In this document: positions 1 to 8,821 of the stretch, in pieces
Position numbering within the stretch: the stretch's first letter is position 1
Layout: the number at the start of each line of letters is the position of its first letter
Origin: Roseateles terrae
Lineage (GTDB): Bacteria; Pseudomonadota; Gammaproteobacteria; Burkholderiales; Burkholderiaceae_C
Reading direction: 5' to 3'
DNA length: 64,000 nucleotides
Assembly (NCBI RefSeq): GCF_014192155.1
Contig: NZ_JACHXO010000007.1
Coordinates: 248,001-312,000, forward strand
Notes under the pieces: model-generated
The model's database searches: none
The model's input: only the letters and a program-made list of their open reading frames with translations
What the model was told of the DNA's origin: nothing
Position numbers and translations under genes: made by a program

Positions 1-503
1 TGCGGCTCGGTGAGGTTCATCGTGCCGGTCCAGTCGCCCGAGAGCAGGCGCGGAATGAACAGCTGCTTTTGCTGCTCGGTACCGGCCACCAGCAGCGCTT
101 CCACCGCGCCATCGGTCAGCAGCGGGCACAGCGCAAAGCTGACGTTGGCCGCCTGGACCATTTCCGCGCAGCCGGTCCCGATGGTCTTGGGCAGCCCCTG
201 GCCGCCATAGGCCTGCGGATGCTGCAGCCCCTGCCAGCCGCCCTCGGCGTACTGGCGGAAGGCGTCCTTGAACCCCGGGGTGGCGAAGACCTGACCGTCC
301 TTCCAGGATGACGGATTCCGGTCGCCCTCGACGTTCAGCGGTGCAATGACATCCTCATTGAGCTTGGCCGCTTCTTCCAGCACCGCCTGCGCGGTGTCCA
401 GGCCGTGGTCGGCAAAAGCGGGGATCTGCTCGGCGAGCGTCTGCAGGCCGGCCAGGGCCTGCATGTCAAACAGCATGTCCTTGATCGGGGCGCGGTATGT
501 CAT
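1..503 (-). CDS. Acyl-CoA dehydrogenase, N-terminal part (3' end beyond the window)
   Basis: The frame opens at an ATG at 503 and runs off the left edge, so only about 167 residues are seen. It begins MTYRAPIKDMLFDM, the N-terminal extension typical of long-chain-type acyl-CoA dehydrogenases of proteobacteria, and continues with a helical acyl-CoA dehydrogenase N-domain ending near MNLTEPQ, the start of the FAD/substrate middle domain. The enzyme oxidises acyl-CoA to enoyl-CoA and passes electrons to the ETF encoded directly upstream by etfB-etfA on the same strand. The gap to etfA is 150 bases, so co-transcription is likely. Chain-length specificity cannot be told. Confidence 0.9.
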   Translation of the reverse strand, partial: MTYRAPIKDMLFDMQALAGLQTLAEQIPAFADHGLDTAQAVLEEAAKLNEDVIAPLNVEGDRNPSSWKDGQVFATPGFKDAFRQYAEGGWQGLQHPQAYGGQGLPKTIGTGCAEMVQAANVSFALCPLLTDGAVEALLVAGTEQQKQLFIPRLLSGDWTGTMNLTEP

Positions 504-653
504 GGTCTTGTCTCCGGATGAAAAAAGAGCGCCGCGTATGAACAACGGGGCGCCCTGGATCGGTCGGCGAGGCAGCTGCAGTCCGCAGTGCGGGCGGGCG
601 GCCTCGCGGTGGCCGTGGCCGCATCGCGGGCTGCGCGATGCGGCAAGGCGCGC

Positions 654-1583
654 TTACAGCGCCTTGACCAGTTCGGGAACGGCGGTGAACAGGTCAGCTT
701 CCAGGCCGTAGTCAGCCACCGAGAAGATCGGCGCTTCCGGATCCTTGTTGATCGCCACGATCACCTTGGAATCCTTCATGCCGGCCAGATGCTGGATGGC
801 GCCGGAGATGCCCGCCGCGATGTAGAGCTGCGGCGCGACGATCTTGCCGGTCTGACCCACCTGCCAGTCGTTGGGGGCATAACCCGCATCGACCGCAGCG
901 CGCGAGGCACCCAGGGCGGCGTTGAGCTTGTCCGCCAGCGGCGTCAGCACTTCGTTGAACTTGTCGCTGCTGCCCAGGGCACGGCCGCCGGACACGATGA
1001 TCTTGGCAGCGGTCAGCTCGGGGCGGTCGCTCTTGGTCACTTCACGACCCACAAAGCTGCTCTTGCCGCTGTCGGCCACGGCGCTGATGCTTTCCACCGC
1101 GGCGCTGCCGCCTTCGGCTGCAGGGTCAAAACCAGTGGTGCGCACCGTCAGAACCTTGATCGCATCGGTGGACTGCACGGTCGCGATGGCGTTGCCGGCA
1201 TAGATCGGGCGCTCGAAGGTGTCGGCGCTGATCACCTTGGTGACGTCGCTCAGCTGGCCCACATCCAGCAGGGCCGCGACGCGCGGCGCCACGTTCTTGC
1301 CGGCGGCGGTGGCGGGGAACAGCAGGTGGCTGTAGTCCTTGGCGATGGCGATCACCTGGGCGGCCACGTTCTCGGCCAGGCCGTCGGCGAACTGGGCGCC
1401 ATCGGCGTGCAGCACCTTGGACACGCCGCTGATCTTCGCGGCGGCCTGGGCAGCACCCGAAGCATTGGCGCCGACGATCAGCACGTGCACATCACCGCCG
1501 ATGGCAGTGGCAGCGCTCACGGTGTTGTGGGTAGCCCCCTTCAGCGAGGCATTGTCGTGTTCAGCAATGACGAGGATGGTCAT
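654..1583 (-). CDS. etfA: Electron transfer flavoprotein alpha subunit (FixB/EtfA)
   Basis: Product of 309 residues starting [14 protein letters not shown] is a soluble heterodimer that takes electrons from acyl-CoA dehydrogenases and hands them to ETF:quinone oxidoreductase. The C-terminal FAD-binding part is clear: [30 protein letters not shown], and the final segment with [12 protein letters not shown] and [11 protein letters not shown]. An in-frame ATG at 1595 would add MEPR. The ATG at 1583 is preferred because GGAG lies about six bases before it and homologues start there. It lies 30 bases downstream of etfB, so the two form an operon. Confidence 0.95.
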   Translation of the reverse strand: MTILVIAEHDNASLKGATHNTVSAATAIGGDVHVLIVGANASGAAQAAAKISGVSKVLHADGAQFADGLAENVAAQVIAIAKDYSHLLFPATAAGKNVAPRVAALLDVGQLSDVTKVISADTFERPIYAGNAIATVQSTDAIKVLTVRTTGFDPAAEGGSAAVESISAVADSGKSSFVGREVTKSDRPELTAAKIIVSGGRALGSSDKFNEVLTPLADKLNAALGASRAAVDAGYAPNDWQVGQTGKIVAPQLYIAAGISGAIQHLAGMKDSKVIVAINKDPEAPIFSVADYGLEADLFTAVPELVKAL

Positions 1584-1613
1584 TCTTGGCTCCATTCAGA
1601 CAGCTGTGGGGGA

Positions 1614-2363
1614 TCAGATGACCTTGGCTTCGGTCTTCAGCTTGGTGACCAGCGTCGCGACGTCCGGCACCTTCACGCCAGCACCGCGCTTGGCCGGCTC
1701 GGCCACCGACAGCGTCTTGATGCGCGGCGTGACGTCCACCCCCAGGTCCGCCGGCTTGACCGTTTCCAGCGGCTTCTTCTTGGCCTTCATGATGTTGGGC
1801 AGCGTGACGTAGCGCGGCTCGTTCAGACGCAGGTCGGTGGTGACCACCGCCGGCAGCGTGAGGCTGACCGTTTCCAGGCCGCCGTCGACTTCACGGGTGA
1901 CGGCCACCTTGCCGTCGGCCACTTCGACCTTGGAGGCGAAGGTGCCTTGCGGCAGACCGGTCAGCGCGGCCAGCATCTGGCCGGTCTGGTTGCAATCGTC
2001 ATCGATGGCCTGCTTGCCCAGGATGACCAGTTGCGGCTGCTCCTTGTCGACCAGGGCCTTCAGCAGCTTGGCCACGGCCAGCGGCTGCAGTTCAGCGTCG
2101 GTCTCGACCAGGATGGCGCGGTCCGCGCCAATGGCCATGGCGGTGCGCAGGGTTTCCTGGCACTGCGTGACGCCGCAGGACACGGCGATCACTTCGGTGA
2201 CGACGCCCTTTTCCTTCAGGCGCACGGCTTCTTCGACCGCGATTTCGTCAAACGGGTTCATCGACATCTTCACATTGGCGATGTCGACCCCAGTGCCGTC
2301 ACTCTTGACGCGCACCTTGACGTTGTAATCGACGACTCGTTTGACGGGGACCAATACCTTCAT
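1614..2363 (-). CDS. etfB: Electron transfer flavoprotein beta subunit (FixA/EtfB)
   Basis: Product of 249 residues with the family start [20 protein letters not shown] and the conserved EtfB signature [26 protein letters not shown] near residues 175-200. EtfB carries the AMP site and docks the dehydrogenase partner. Length matches the family. It is the first gene of an etfB-etfA unit that probably continues into the acyl-CoA dehydrogenase. Two palindromes upstream (2382-2397 and 2507-2518) suggest control by fatty-acid or branched-chain catabolic regulators. Confidence 0.96.
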   Translation of the reverse strand: MKVLVPVKRVVDYNVKVRVKSDGTGVDIANVKMSMNPFDEIAVEEAVRLKEKGVVTEVIAVSCGVTQCQETLRTAMAIGADRAILVETDAELQPLAVAKLLKALVDKEQPQLVILGKQAIDDDCNQTGQMLAALTGLPQGTFASKVEVADGKVAVTREVDGGLETVSLTLPAVVTTDLRLNEPRYVTLPNIMKAKKKPLETVKPADLGVDVTPRIKTLSVAEPAKRGAGVKVPDVATLVTKLKTEAKVI

Positions 2364-2381
2364 CGAAGCACTCCAGGCGTA

Positions 2382-2397
2382 TTGACGTTAACGTTAA
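2382..2397. promoter_or_regulatory. LiuR-like operator candidate before etfB
   Basis: TTGACGTTAACGTTAA is a 16-base palindrome with a single mismatch (position 3 against 14). It ends 19 bases before the etfB start. The shape, with paired ACGT blocks, resembles the binding site described for the MerR-family regulator LiuR of branched-chain amino-acid catabolism in proteobacteria. That identification is from memory of the family and was not scored against a matrix. Confidence 0.5.
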
Positions 2398-2506
2398 TTC
2401 GATTCTATGGGAGGCCTGCGCCGTCCCCGTGTCACCGATCCATCAAGACCGAAGGGCCTCGGGGCCGATGCGGTCCGATCCCGGGACGAAGATCGGAAAA
2501 TAAAAC

Positions 2507-2518
2507 GAACGATCGTTC
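2507..2518. promoter_or_regulatory. Perfect 12-base palindrome, TetR-type operator candidate
   Basis: GAACGATCGTTC is a perfect palindrome in an A+T-richer patch between the divergent etfB and murI. TetR-family regulators of fatty-acid degradation often bind palindromes with this kind of core. It lies 144 bases from etfB and 137 from the murI start chosen here, so either promoter could be the target. No TetR gene is in the window next to it. Confidence 0.4.
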
Positions 2519-2654
2519 TATTCTAGCCATCAGATCTGCGCTGCCAAGTGAAAGTCCGGGAATCTTCTAGACTGCTCACCCTGATGCGGCGGCAATGGCG
2601 CGTCGTGGCTGTCGCGGCGTTCGCCCCATCTTCCATTTGTCTCTTGCCCCAGTG

Positions 2655-3509
2655 ATGCCTGTCTCAACGCCCTCGTCGCCAGCTTCCAGTCCCGTGCATG
2701 GCCTGCCGACCGATCTGTCTGCGCGACCCACCCTGGGGGTGTTTGACTCCGGGGTCGGCGGGCTGACGGTGCTGCAGGCGCTGCGCGCTCGGATGCCTGA
2801 GGTGGCGCTGCACTATGTGGCCGATGCCGGTCACGCGCCGTATGGGGACCGCAGCAGCGAGTACATCCGGGAGCGCAGCCTGCGTGTGGCGGAGCACCTG
2901 CGCGCTGCAGGCGCCCACATGGTGGTGGTGGCCTGCAACACCGCCACGGCGCATGCGGTGAACGCCATGCGTGAGCGCTGGCCGGACTGGCCGGTGGTGG
3001 GCATCGAGCCGGGCGTGAAGCCGGCGGTCGCAGCGACGCGCAATGGGCGCATCGGCGTGATGGCGACGACCGCCACCATCGCCAGCCGCCGATACGAAGC
3101 GCTGGTGGCCGCCCATGCGGCGGATGTCTCACTGGTGAGCCAGCCGTGTCCGGGGCTTGTCACGCTGATTGAACAGGGGCACCTCGACAATCCGGAACTC
3201 GGCGCCTTGATTGACCGGTACTGTGAACCTCTGAAGGCGGCCGGCGTCGATACCGTGCTGCTGGGCTGCACGCACTATCCACTGGTGCAGGGCCGCATCC
3301 AGGCGGCGTTGGGAAATGGCGTGCAGTTGCTCAACATCGAGGACGCGGTGGCACGTCAGGCCCAGCGCCTGTGGGAATCCCTGCACCTGCCTGCACAGCC
3401 GGACGCACCGCTGGTCTTGCAGAGCACCGGCGATCCGGAACCGCTGCAGCATCTGGCGCGCGTCGCGCTGGGTTGGCGGGATGCGGTGGCGTCCCATATC
3501 GACGTGTGA
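2655..3509 (+). CDS. murI: Glutamate racemase
   Basis: Product of 284 residues from the ATG at 2655 (MPVSTPSSP). It converts L-glutamate to D-glutamate for peptidoglycan. The N-terminal LGVFDSGVGGLTVLQALR motif, the first catalytic cysteine in VVACNTATA and the second in LLGCTHYPL are all present, as is the GIEPGVKPAV segment. An in-frame ATG at 2595 would add 20 residues. Neither start has a strong ribosome-binding site; the shorter one fits the family length better. The gene is divergent from etfB. Confidence 0.93.
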   Translation: MPVSTPSSPASSPVHGLPTDLSARPTLGVFDSGVGGLTVLQALRARMPEVALHYVADAGHAPYGDRSSEYIRERSLRVAEHLRAAGAHMVVVACNTATAHAVNAMRERWPDWPVVGIEPGVKPAVAATRNGRIGVMATTATIASRRYEALVAAHAADVSLVSQPCPGLVTLIEQGHLDNPELGALIDRYCEPLKAAGVDTVLLGCTHYPLVQGRIQAALGNGVQLLNIEDAVARQAQRLWESLHLPAQPDAPLVLQSTGDPEPLQHLARVALGWRDAVASHIDV

Positions 3510-3631
3510 GTGACGTCTGGACGCGGATGCGGGGCGGCTGCGCAGCGGGTGACCCAAGGCTGTGACCCAGGCGTGATGGTTTCAAATGGACGCCATCCCC
3601 AGCCGCGGCGCACCCCGCCGACCGCACGCCT

Positions 3632-4918
3632 TCAGACCAGTGCGCGCGCCATGCCCCGCGTCATGTCCACCCGCCTCAACAGCGCATAGCCCACGACGAA
3701 AAACACGCCCGTCGACAGAATCGCCAGGCGGTGATTGCCCGCGGTCAGCACCGTCACCGCGCCATAGGTCAGCGGGCCAATGATGGCCGCCAGACGGGTG
3801 GCGAAGGTCCATAGGCCGAAGAATTCAGCCAGCCGGTCATGCGGCGCCAAGGCGCCGGCCAGTGCGCGTCCACAGGACTGGCTGGACCCCATGCAGAGAC
3901 CGGCGATCAGCGCGGCCACCCAGAACAGCCAGTCGCTGGTGGCGACAAAGGCCAGGACCGTCATCAGCATCCAGCCCACCAGGGTGACCGCCAGCGCCGG
4001 CTGGTGACCGATGCGATCCTCGTAGTAGCCGAACCCAAACGCACCGACCGCGGAGGCGATGTTGACGAGGAAGACCAGCGCCATGGTCTGGGCCTGGCTG
4101 AAACCAAGCGCCTGGTCCGCATAGACCGCTGCCAGGGCGATCACGACGGCGATGCCGGCTTGATAGGCCGTGCCGCAGGCCAGCAGCCGCAGGAAATCGG
4201 GATACGCCTTCGCCCGCCGCCACGACGCCACCAGCTCCGCCATGCCGGATCGGCGGCGCGCGGCTCGACGCGTGGAACACGGATCGGCGCGCTCGCGCAA
4301 CAGCAGGAAGGTGGGAATGGCGGCCAGCAGGTACAGCCCTGCGGTGATGCCCATCGTGACGGGGACGAAGTCACTGGCCGCCTGCCCTTGCGCCTGCGCC
4401 TGCAGCACGTAGGCGAGGCAGATGCCCAGCGAGAGCATGCCGCCAAGATAGCCGAACGCCCAGCCCCAGCCGGACACCCGACCCAGCGCATTGCGACGGG
4501 CGAGTTCAGGCAGGAAGGCGGCGATCAGCGATTCGCCGTACGAGAAAAAGACGTTGGACAGCACCACCGCCGCGGCCGCCCACCACATCGCATTCGGCCC
4601 GAAAAGCGCCAGTGCTGCGGTCGTGATGACGCAGCCAGCCGTGCACAGCGCCAGGAGTCGCTTCTTGGCGCCGTGCGCATCGGCCCAGGCGCCGAGCCCC
4701 GGCATGGTGATCATGACGATCAGGCTGGAGAGGGCAATGAGCACGGTCCACAAAAGGGTGGCGGACGGCTGCCCCTTGGCGACCTCGGCAACGAAGTAGG
4801 CGTTGTAGACGGCAGTCAGCACCACCGTCGTGTAGCCGGAGTTGGCGAAGTCGTACATCGACCACCCCAACACTTCCCGGCGACGCACGCCTGGGTTCAA
4901 CAGGTCCTGACCGAACAT
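3632..4918 (-). CDS. MFS transporter of the UMF1/Atg22-like family
   Basis: Product of 428 residues from the ATG at 4918 (MFGQDLLNPGVRRREVLGW). The segment WSMYDFANSGYTTVVLTAVYN near the N-terminus is the hallmark of the UMF1 (Atg22-like) group of major facilitator proteins. About twelve hydrophobic segments follow, consistent with an inner-membrane permease. The substrate is unknown for most bacterial members. The open frame extends further upstream through the tRNA-Leu gene, but that part has no family similarity and cannot be coding. It is convergent with murI and separated from it by about 120 bases. Confidence 0.82.
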   Translation of the reverse strand: MFGQDLLNPGVRRREVLGWSMYDFANSGYTTVVLTAVYNAYFVAEVAKGQPSATLLWTVLIALSSLIVMITMPGLGAWADAHGAKKRLLALCTAGCVITTAALALFGPNAMWWAAAAVVLSNVFFSYGESLIAAFLPELARRNALGRVSGWGWAFGYLGGMLSLGICLAYVLQAQAQGQAASDFVPVTMGITAGLYLLAAIPTFLLLRERADPCSTRRAARRRSGMAELVASWRRAKAYPDFLRLLACGTAYQAGIAVVIALAAVYADQALGFSQAQTMALVFLVNIASAVGAFGFGYYEDRIGHQPALAVTLVGWMLMTVLAFVATSDWLFWVAALIAGLCMGSSQSCGRALAGALAPHDRLAEFFGLWTFATRLAAIIGPLTYGAVTVLTAGNHRLAILSTGVFFVVGYALLRRVDMTRGMARALV

Positions 4919-5272
4919 GCGGCCAAGTGTAAGAGCACCGGCTGCTCCTCGAGACGCGACGGGTGCCGGGAACTTCCCTCGGGACGCGCATGCGCACAGT
5001 TGGCAGCAGGTGGACCCGGGACCCTTGACTGGACCGCCGGATTCAGCCGAGTCGGCACCGTCAGACGAGCGCGACCTGCACGCGCCGCCCAACCACTGCC
5101 GCCGCACCCTGCAGGGTGGCGAGCGTGACATTGCCGGAATTAGGCGCTTGAGCCAGGTCAAATCGAGCGCAAGAGGCTCGATTCGATCAAGGTCGGCTTG
5201 GGCCTGCAGGAAGAGGCTGACTGGGCTGAGGGAGCCACTGGCTCGGACATGGGCGGGATACCCCTGCAGAGC

Positions 5273-5359
5273 TGGTACCTGGGACGGGACTCGAACCCGT
5301 ACGCTTGTGACAGCGGCAGATTTTAAGTCTGCTGTGGCTACCGATTTCACCACCCAGGC
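5273..5359 (-). tRNA. tRNA-Leu (anticodon UAA)
   Basis: On the minus strand the gene starts GCCTGGG at 5359 and ends CCCAGGT-A-CCA, giving a seven-pair acceptor stem with an encoded CCA. The anticodon loop CTTAAAA carries TAA. The length of 87 bases with a long variable arm is right for a type II leucine tRNA. It is the last tRNA of the cluster, after a terminator-like hairpin at 5409-5439. Confidence 0.96.
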
Positions 5360-5408
5360 CGCGTGCAAAGCTTGGCTTGGCTCGCATTATCCTGCGGCGC
5401 GCCAATGA

Positions 5409-5439
5409 AAAAAGGGAAGTCTCAATGACTTCCCTTTTT
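5409..5439. terminator. Bidirectional intrinsic terminator between tRNA-Gly and tRNA-Leu
   Basis: A 13-base arm (5409-5421, AAAAAGGGAAGTC) pairs perfectly with 5427-5439 around a five-base loop. The A/T ends give a U-tract in both directions. It would end the Gly-Cys-Gly-Gly transcript before tRNA-Leu. Confidence 0.75.
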
Positions 5440-5445
5440 GGAATT

Positions 5446-5521
5446 TGGAGCGGGAAACGAGGCTCGAACTCGCGACCTCAACCTTGGCAAGGTTGCGCTC
5501 TACCAACTGAGCTATTCCCGC
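5446..5521 (-). tRNA. tRNA-Gly (anticodon GCC), copy 1
   Basis: Starts GCGGGAA at 5521 and ends TTCCCGC-T-CCA at 5446, with the anticodon GCC in the loop of the CCTTGCCAAGG segment. The 76 bases include an encoded CCA. The sequence is identical to the copies at 5583-5658 and 5831-5906. Confidence 0.97.
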
Positions 5522-5582
5522 ATCGCAGGAGGAACCGACGCCCACCGAAGTGAACATCAAACCCCACCTTCAACACTTGAAG

Positions 5583-5658
5583 TGGAGCGGGAAACGAGGC
5601 TCGAACTCGCGACCTCAACCTTGGCAAGGTTGCGCTCTACCAACTGAGCTATTCCCGC
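5583..5658 (-). tRNA. tRNA-Gly (anticodon GCC), copy 2
   Basis: Identical 76-base copy of the neighbouring tRNA-Gly with anticodon GCC and encoded CCA. It is separated from copy 1 by 61 bases without a terminator, so the two are probably on one precursor with the upstream tRNA-Cys. Confidence 0.97.
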
Positions 5659-5680
5659 AAACTATCCGCAAAAATCCATT

Positions 5681-5754
5681 TGGAGGCGCGATCCGGAGTC
5701 GAACCGGACTAACCGGATTTGCAATCCGGGGCATAACCGCTTTGCTATCGCGCC
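5681..5754 (-). tRNA. tRNA-Cys (anticodon GCA)
   Basis: Starts GGCGCGA at 5754 and ends TCGCGCC-T-CCA at 5681; the anticodon loop reads GATTGCAAATC with GCA. The 74-base length is normal for cysteine tRNA. It lies between tRNA-Gly copies 2 and 3. Confidence 0.96.
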
Positions 5755-5792
5755 CCTGATCGAAACTGAAGTTTGGTGTCCTCAGCTTCGAT

Positions 5793-5817
5793 AAAAAATG
5801 GAAGCCAAGGCTTCCAT
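5793..5817 (-). terminator. Intrinsic terminator after tRNA-Gly copy 3
   Basis: ATGGAAGCC (5798-5806) pairs with GGCTTCCAT (5809-5817). On the minus strand the stem is followed directly by a run of six T (5798-5793). It sits 14 bases downstream of tRNA-Gly copy 3, so that copy may be made as a short separate transcript with partial read-through to tRNA-Cys. Confidence 0.7.
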
Positions 5818-5830
5818 CCTTTTCAGAACC

Positions 5831-5906
5831 TGGAGCGGGAAACGAGGCTCGAACTCGCGACCTCAACCTTGGCAAGGTTGCGCTCTACCAACTGAGCTAT
5901 TCCCGC
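5831..5906 (-). tRNA. tRNA-Gly (anticodon GCC), copy 3
   Basis: Third identical 76-base tRNA-Gly(GCC), first in the direction of transcription. It has its own terminator at 5793-5817 and lies about 145 bases downstream of the promoter proposed at 6059-6088. Confidence 0.97.
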
Positions 5907-6058
5907 GTATTTCAACTTTCGTTGAACTCAACTTTCGTCGAACTTCAACGCACTGCTTGCTGCTGCACTGCTTTTAATCGCAGTGTTTGACGTCTCTTGA
6001 ACTCAACTGACGTCTTGTTCTTCGATTCGTCTGCAGCACCGTTTGCGCTGAAGCCGAG

Positions 6059-6088
6059 AGTATAGAACGATTTTTCGAGGCCGCGCAA
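6059..6088 (-). promoter_or_regulatory. Candidate sigma-70 promoter of the tRNA cluster
   Basis: On the minus strand TTGCGC (6088-6083) and TATACT (6064-6059) are spaced by 18 bases. The -10 matches consensus at five of six positions and the -35 at three. The 5907-6234 stretch otherwise holds no gene. Confidence 0.4.
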
Positions 6089-6170
6089 GAGTTGGGAGAA
6101 GAAGTCGCCTGAAGGTGCACGTATCGCACAGCCACCACTCCTCTCGTGGTCACCCAGCCCAGAAAGACAA

Positions 6171-6196
6171 ATGCCCGCAGCCGAGGCCGCGGGCAT
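6171..6196 (-). terminator. Probable terminator of lon
   Basis: ATGCCCGC (6171-6178) pairs with GCGGGCAT (6189-6196), with a further short inner stem. It starts 38 bases after the lon stop. The following tract on the minus strand is only moderately T-rich, so termination may be weak. Confidence 0.5.
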
Positions 6197-6234
6197 TCAG
6201 GTCAAGGCCAGCCGGCATACGCCGACCGATGCAC

Positions 6235-8661
6235 TCAGTGCTTCAGCGAATCACCGCCAGCGTCCGGCTTGGCTTCCGCCACCTTCTCGGCCGGTGGCGC
6301 TGCAGCCACTTCTTCTTCCGGGATCGGCTGCGGCACGGTCTCTAGTGCCACTTCCAGCACACGGTCGATCCAGCGGACCGGAACGATCTCCAGCTGGTTC
6401 TTCACGTTCTCAGGAATGTCCTGCAGATCCTTGACGTTCTCTTCCGGAATCATCACCGTCTTGATGCCACCGCGGTGGGCCGCCAGCAGCTTTTCCTTCA
6501 AGCCGCCAATGGCCGTCACTTCGCCGCGCAGCGTGATCTCACCGGTCATCGCCACATCCGCACGCACCGGAATGCCGGTCAGCGCGGAGACGAACGCCGT
6601 GGTCATCGCGATACCGGCGCTGGGACCGTCCTTCGGCGTTGCGCCATCGGGCACGTGGATGTGCACGTCGCGCTTCTCGAAGGCCTCGTCCTTGATGCCC
6701 AGGCGGCGAGCCCGCGACCGCACCACCGTGCGAGCCGCTTCCACCGATTCCTTCATCACGTCGCCCAGCGAGCCGGTGCGGATGATGTTGCCCTTGCCCG
6801 GCATTGACGTGGCTTCAATGGTCAGCAGATCGCCGCCCACTTCCGTCCACGCCAGACCGACCACCTGACCCACCTGGTTCTTCTTCTCGGCACGACCGAA
6901 GTCGTACTTGCGAACGCCCAGGAACTCGTTCAGGTTGTCCTCGTCCACGACCACGCGACCCTGGTAGGTCTTGAGCTGCAGGCCCTTGACCACCTTGCGG
7001 CAGATCTTGGAGATCTCGCGTTCCAGCGAGCGCACACCGGCTTCACGGGTGTAGTAGCGGATCACGCCGCGGATGGCCGCTTCAGTGACGTCCAGCTCTT
7101 CATCCTTGACGCCGTTGTTGCCGCGCTGCTTGGGCAGCAGGTAACGCTGGGCGATGTTGACCTTCTCGTCCTCGGTGTAGCCGGACAGGCGGATCACTTC
7201 CATTCGGTCCAGCAGGGCCGGCGGAATGTTCAGCGAGTTCGACGTCGCGACGAACATCACATCGGACAGGTCGTAATCGACTTCGATGTAATGGTCGGCG
7301 AAGGTGTGGTTCTGCTCGGGATCCAGCACCTCCAGCAGCGCGGACGACGGGTCACCCCGGAAGTCCATGCCCAGCTTGTCGATCTCGTCCAGCAGGAACA
7401 GCGGATTCCGCGTGCCCACCTTGGACAGGCTCTGCAGCACCTTGCCCGGCATGGAGCCGATGTAGGTGCGGCGGTGACCGCGGATCTCGGCTTCGTCCCG
7501 CACGCCGCCCAGGGCCATGCGAACGAACTTGCGGCCCGTGGCACGGGCCACCGACTGCCCCAGCGAGGTCTTGCCGACACCCGGAGGGCCAACCAGGCAC
7601 AGGATGGGCGCCTTGACCTTGTCCACACGCTGCTGCACCGCGAGGTATTCGAGGATGCGTTCCTTGACCTTGTCCAGGCCGTAGTGGTCCTCGTTTAGGA
7701 CGGCTTCGGCATTGGCCAGGTCGTGCTTGATCTTGGTCTTCTTGCTCCAGGGCAGGTTGACCAGGGTGTCGATGTAATTGCGCACCACCGTGGCTTCGGC
7801 GGACATCGGCGACATCAGCTTGAGCTTCTTCAGCTCGGCCTCGGCCTTCTTGCGTGCCTCCTTGGGCATGCGGGCGGCCTGGATCTTCTTTTCCAGCTCT
7901 TCCAGGTCGGCACCTTCTTCGCCGTCGCCCAGTTCCTTCTGGATGGCCTTGACCTGCTCGTTCAGGTAGTACTCGCGCTGGCTCTTCTCCATCTGGCGCT
8001 TGACGCGGCCCCGGATGCGCTTTTCCACCTGCAGGATGTCGACCTCATGCTCCAGCAGGTCCAGCAGTTTCTCCAGACGCTTGCCCACTTCGGACAGGTC
8101 CAGCACCGACTGCTTGGCGTCGAGCTTGAGCGGCAGATGCGCGGCGATGGTGTCGGCCAGACGGCCCGCGTCATCGATACCGGCGATCGAGGTGAGGATC
8201 TCGGGCGGAATCTTCTTGTTCAGCTTGACGTACTGGTCAAACTGCTGCGTGACGGCGCGACGCAGGGCCTCCACTTCCGGCTGCTCATCCGCTTCGGGCG
8301 GGATGGGCATGACGTCGGCGGTGAAGTGCTCTTCGCCGTCATGGATGGCCTGGGTGGTGGCGCGCTGCAGGCCTTCCACCAGCACCTTCACGGTGCCATC
8401 GGGCAGCTTCAGCATCTGCAGGATGCTGGACACGCAGCCCATCTCGAACATGTCGTCGGGTTTGGGTTCGTCCTTGCCGGCCGCTTTCTGCGCCACCAGC
8501 ATGATCTGCCGCCCGGCTTCCATCGCGGCTTCCAGCGCCTTGATGGACTTGGGGCGACCCACAAACAGCGGGATCACCATGTGCGGGAACACCACGACAT
8601 CCCGCAGCGGCAGCAGCGGGAGGGTGATGGGTTCCGCGGGAAGGATCGGATGACCGGACAT
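6235..8661 (-). CDS. lon: ATP-dependent protease La
   Basis: Product of 808 residues. Lon is a cytosolic homo-hexameric AAA+ serine protease that degrades misfolded and regulatory proteins. The N-terminal substrate domain begins [23 protein letters not shown]. The AAA+ module has Walker [10 protein letters not shown] and LLDEIDKLG for Walker B. The C-terminal protease domain has the catalytic serine in [10 protein letters not shown]. The C-terminus is extended by an Ala/Glu-rich tail (about 25 residues). It follows tig, clpP and clpX on the same strand. The leader holds a 9-pair hairpin and a tandem 12-base repeat. Confidence 0.98.
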   Translation of the reverse strand: MSGHPILPAEPITLPLLPLRDVVVFPHMVIPLFVGRPKSIKALEAAMEAGRQIMLVAQKAAGKDEPKPDDMFEMGCVSSILQMLKLPDGTVKVLVEGLQRATTQAIHDGEEHFTADVMPIPPEADEQPEVEALRRAVTQQFDQYVKLNKKIPPEILTSIAGIDDAGRLADTIAAHLPLKLDAKQSVLDLSEVGKRLEKLLDLLEHEVDILQVEKRIRGRVKRQMEKSQREYYLNEQVKAIQKELGDGEEGADLEELEKKIQAARMPKEARKKAEAELKKLKLMSPMSAEATVVRNYIDTLVNLPWSKKTKIKHDLANAEAVLNEDHYGLDKVKERILEYLAVQQRVDKVKAPILCLVGPPGVGKTSLGQSVARATGRKFVRMALGGVRDEAEIRGHRRTYIGSMPGKVLQSLSKVGTRNPLFLLDEIDKLGMDFRGDPSSALLEVLDPEQNHTFADHYIEVDYDLSDVMFVATSNSLNIPPALLDRMEVIRLSGYTEDEKVNIAQRYLLPKQRGNNGVKDEELDVTEAAIRGVIRYYTREAGVRSLEREISKICRKVVKGLQLKTYQGRVVVDEDNLNEFLGVRKYDFGRAEKKNQVGQVVGLAWTEVGGDLLTIEATSMPGKGNIIRTGSLGDVMKESVEAARTVVRSRARRLGIKDEAFEKRDVHIHVPDGATPKDGPSAGIAMTTAFVSALTGIPVRADVAMTGEITLRGEVTAIGGLKEKLLAAHRGGIKTVMIPEENVKDLQDIPENVKNQLEIVPVRWIDRVLEVALETVPQPIPEEEVAAAPPAEKVAEAKPDAGGDSLKH

Positions 8662-8675
8662 GAAAACCTCTCTTT

Positions 8676-8698
8676 CTCAGACCCATCTGGGGTCTGAG
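8676..8698 (-). promoter_or_regulatory. Stable hairpin directly before the lon ribosome-binding site
   Basis: CTCAGACCC (8676-8684) pairs perfectly with GGGTCTGAG (8690-8698) around a five-base loop. In the mRNA it ends just before GAGAGG, the likely ribosome-binding site of lon. No U-tract follows, so it is not a terminator. A role in translation control or mRNA stability is an inference. Confidence 0.5.
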
Positions 8699-8732
8699 GA
8701 GCCAAATACAAGCTAACCTATCTGCGAACCTT

Positions 8733-8756
8733 GCTTGAAGCAGGGCTTGAAGCAGG
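8733..8756. repeat. Two tandem copies of a 12-base repeat upstream of lon
   Basis: GCTTGAAGCAGG occurs twice back to back, 72-95 bases before the lon start. Each copy contains the small inverted motif GCTTGAAGC. It may be a regulator site; no heat-shock sigma promoter could be assigned to it in the direction of lon. Confidence 0.5.
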
Positions 8757-8821
8757 TCGTATGGCCAGGGCGGAACCGTTGAACATCCTGGCTGTACACC
8801 GCATCACAGGCTTGACTGAGG

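Noticed and set aside
3510-3631. Possible small genes between murI and the MFS gene
   Set aside because: Short frames there lack ribosome-binding sites and overlap the ends of real genes.
5446-5906. Three exact 76-base repeats, at first CRISPR-like
   Set aside because: They fold as tRNA-Gly genes with anticodon GCC and encoded CCA; spacing is irregular and another tRNA lies between.
8662-8821. Heat-shock sigma-32 promoter for lon
   Set aside because: CTTGAAG words occur only in the opposite orientation and no CCCCAT-like -10 is at the right distance.
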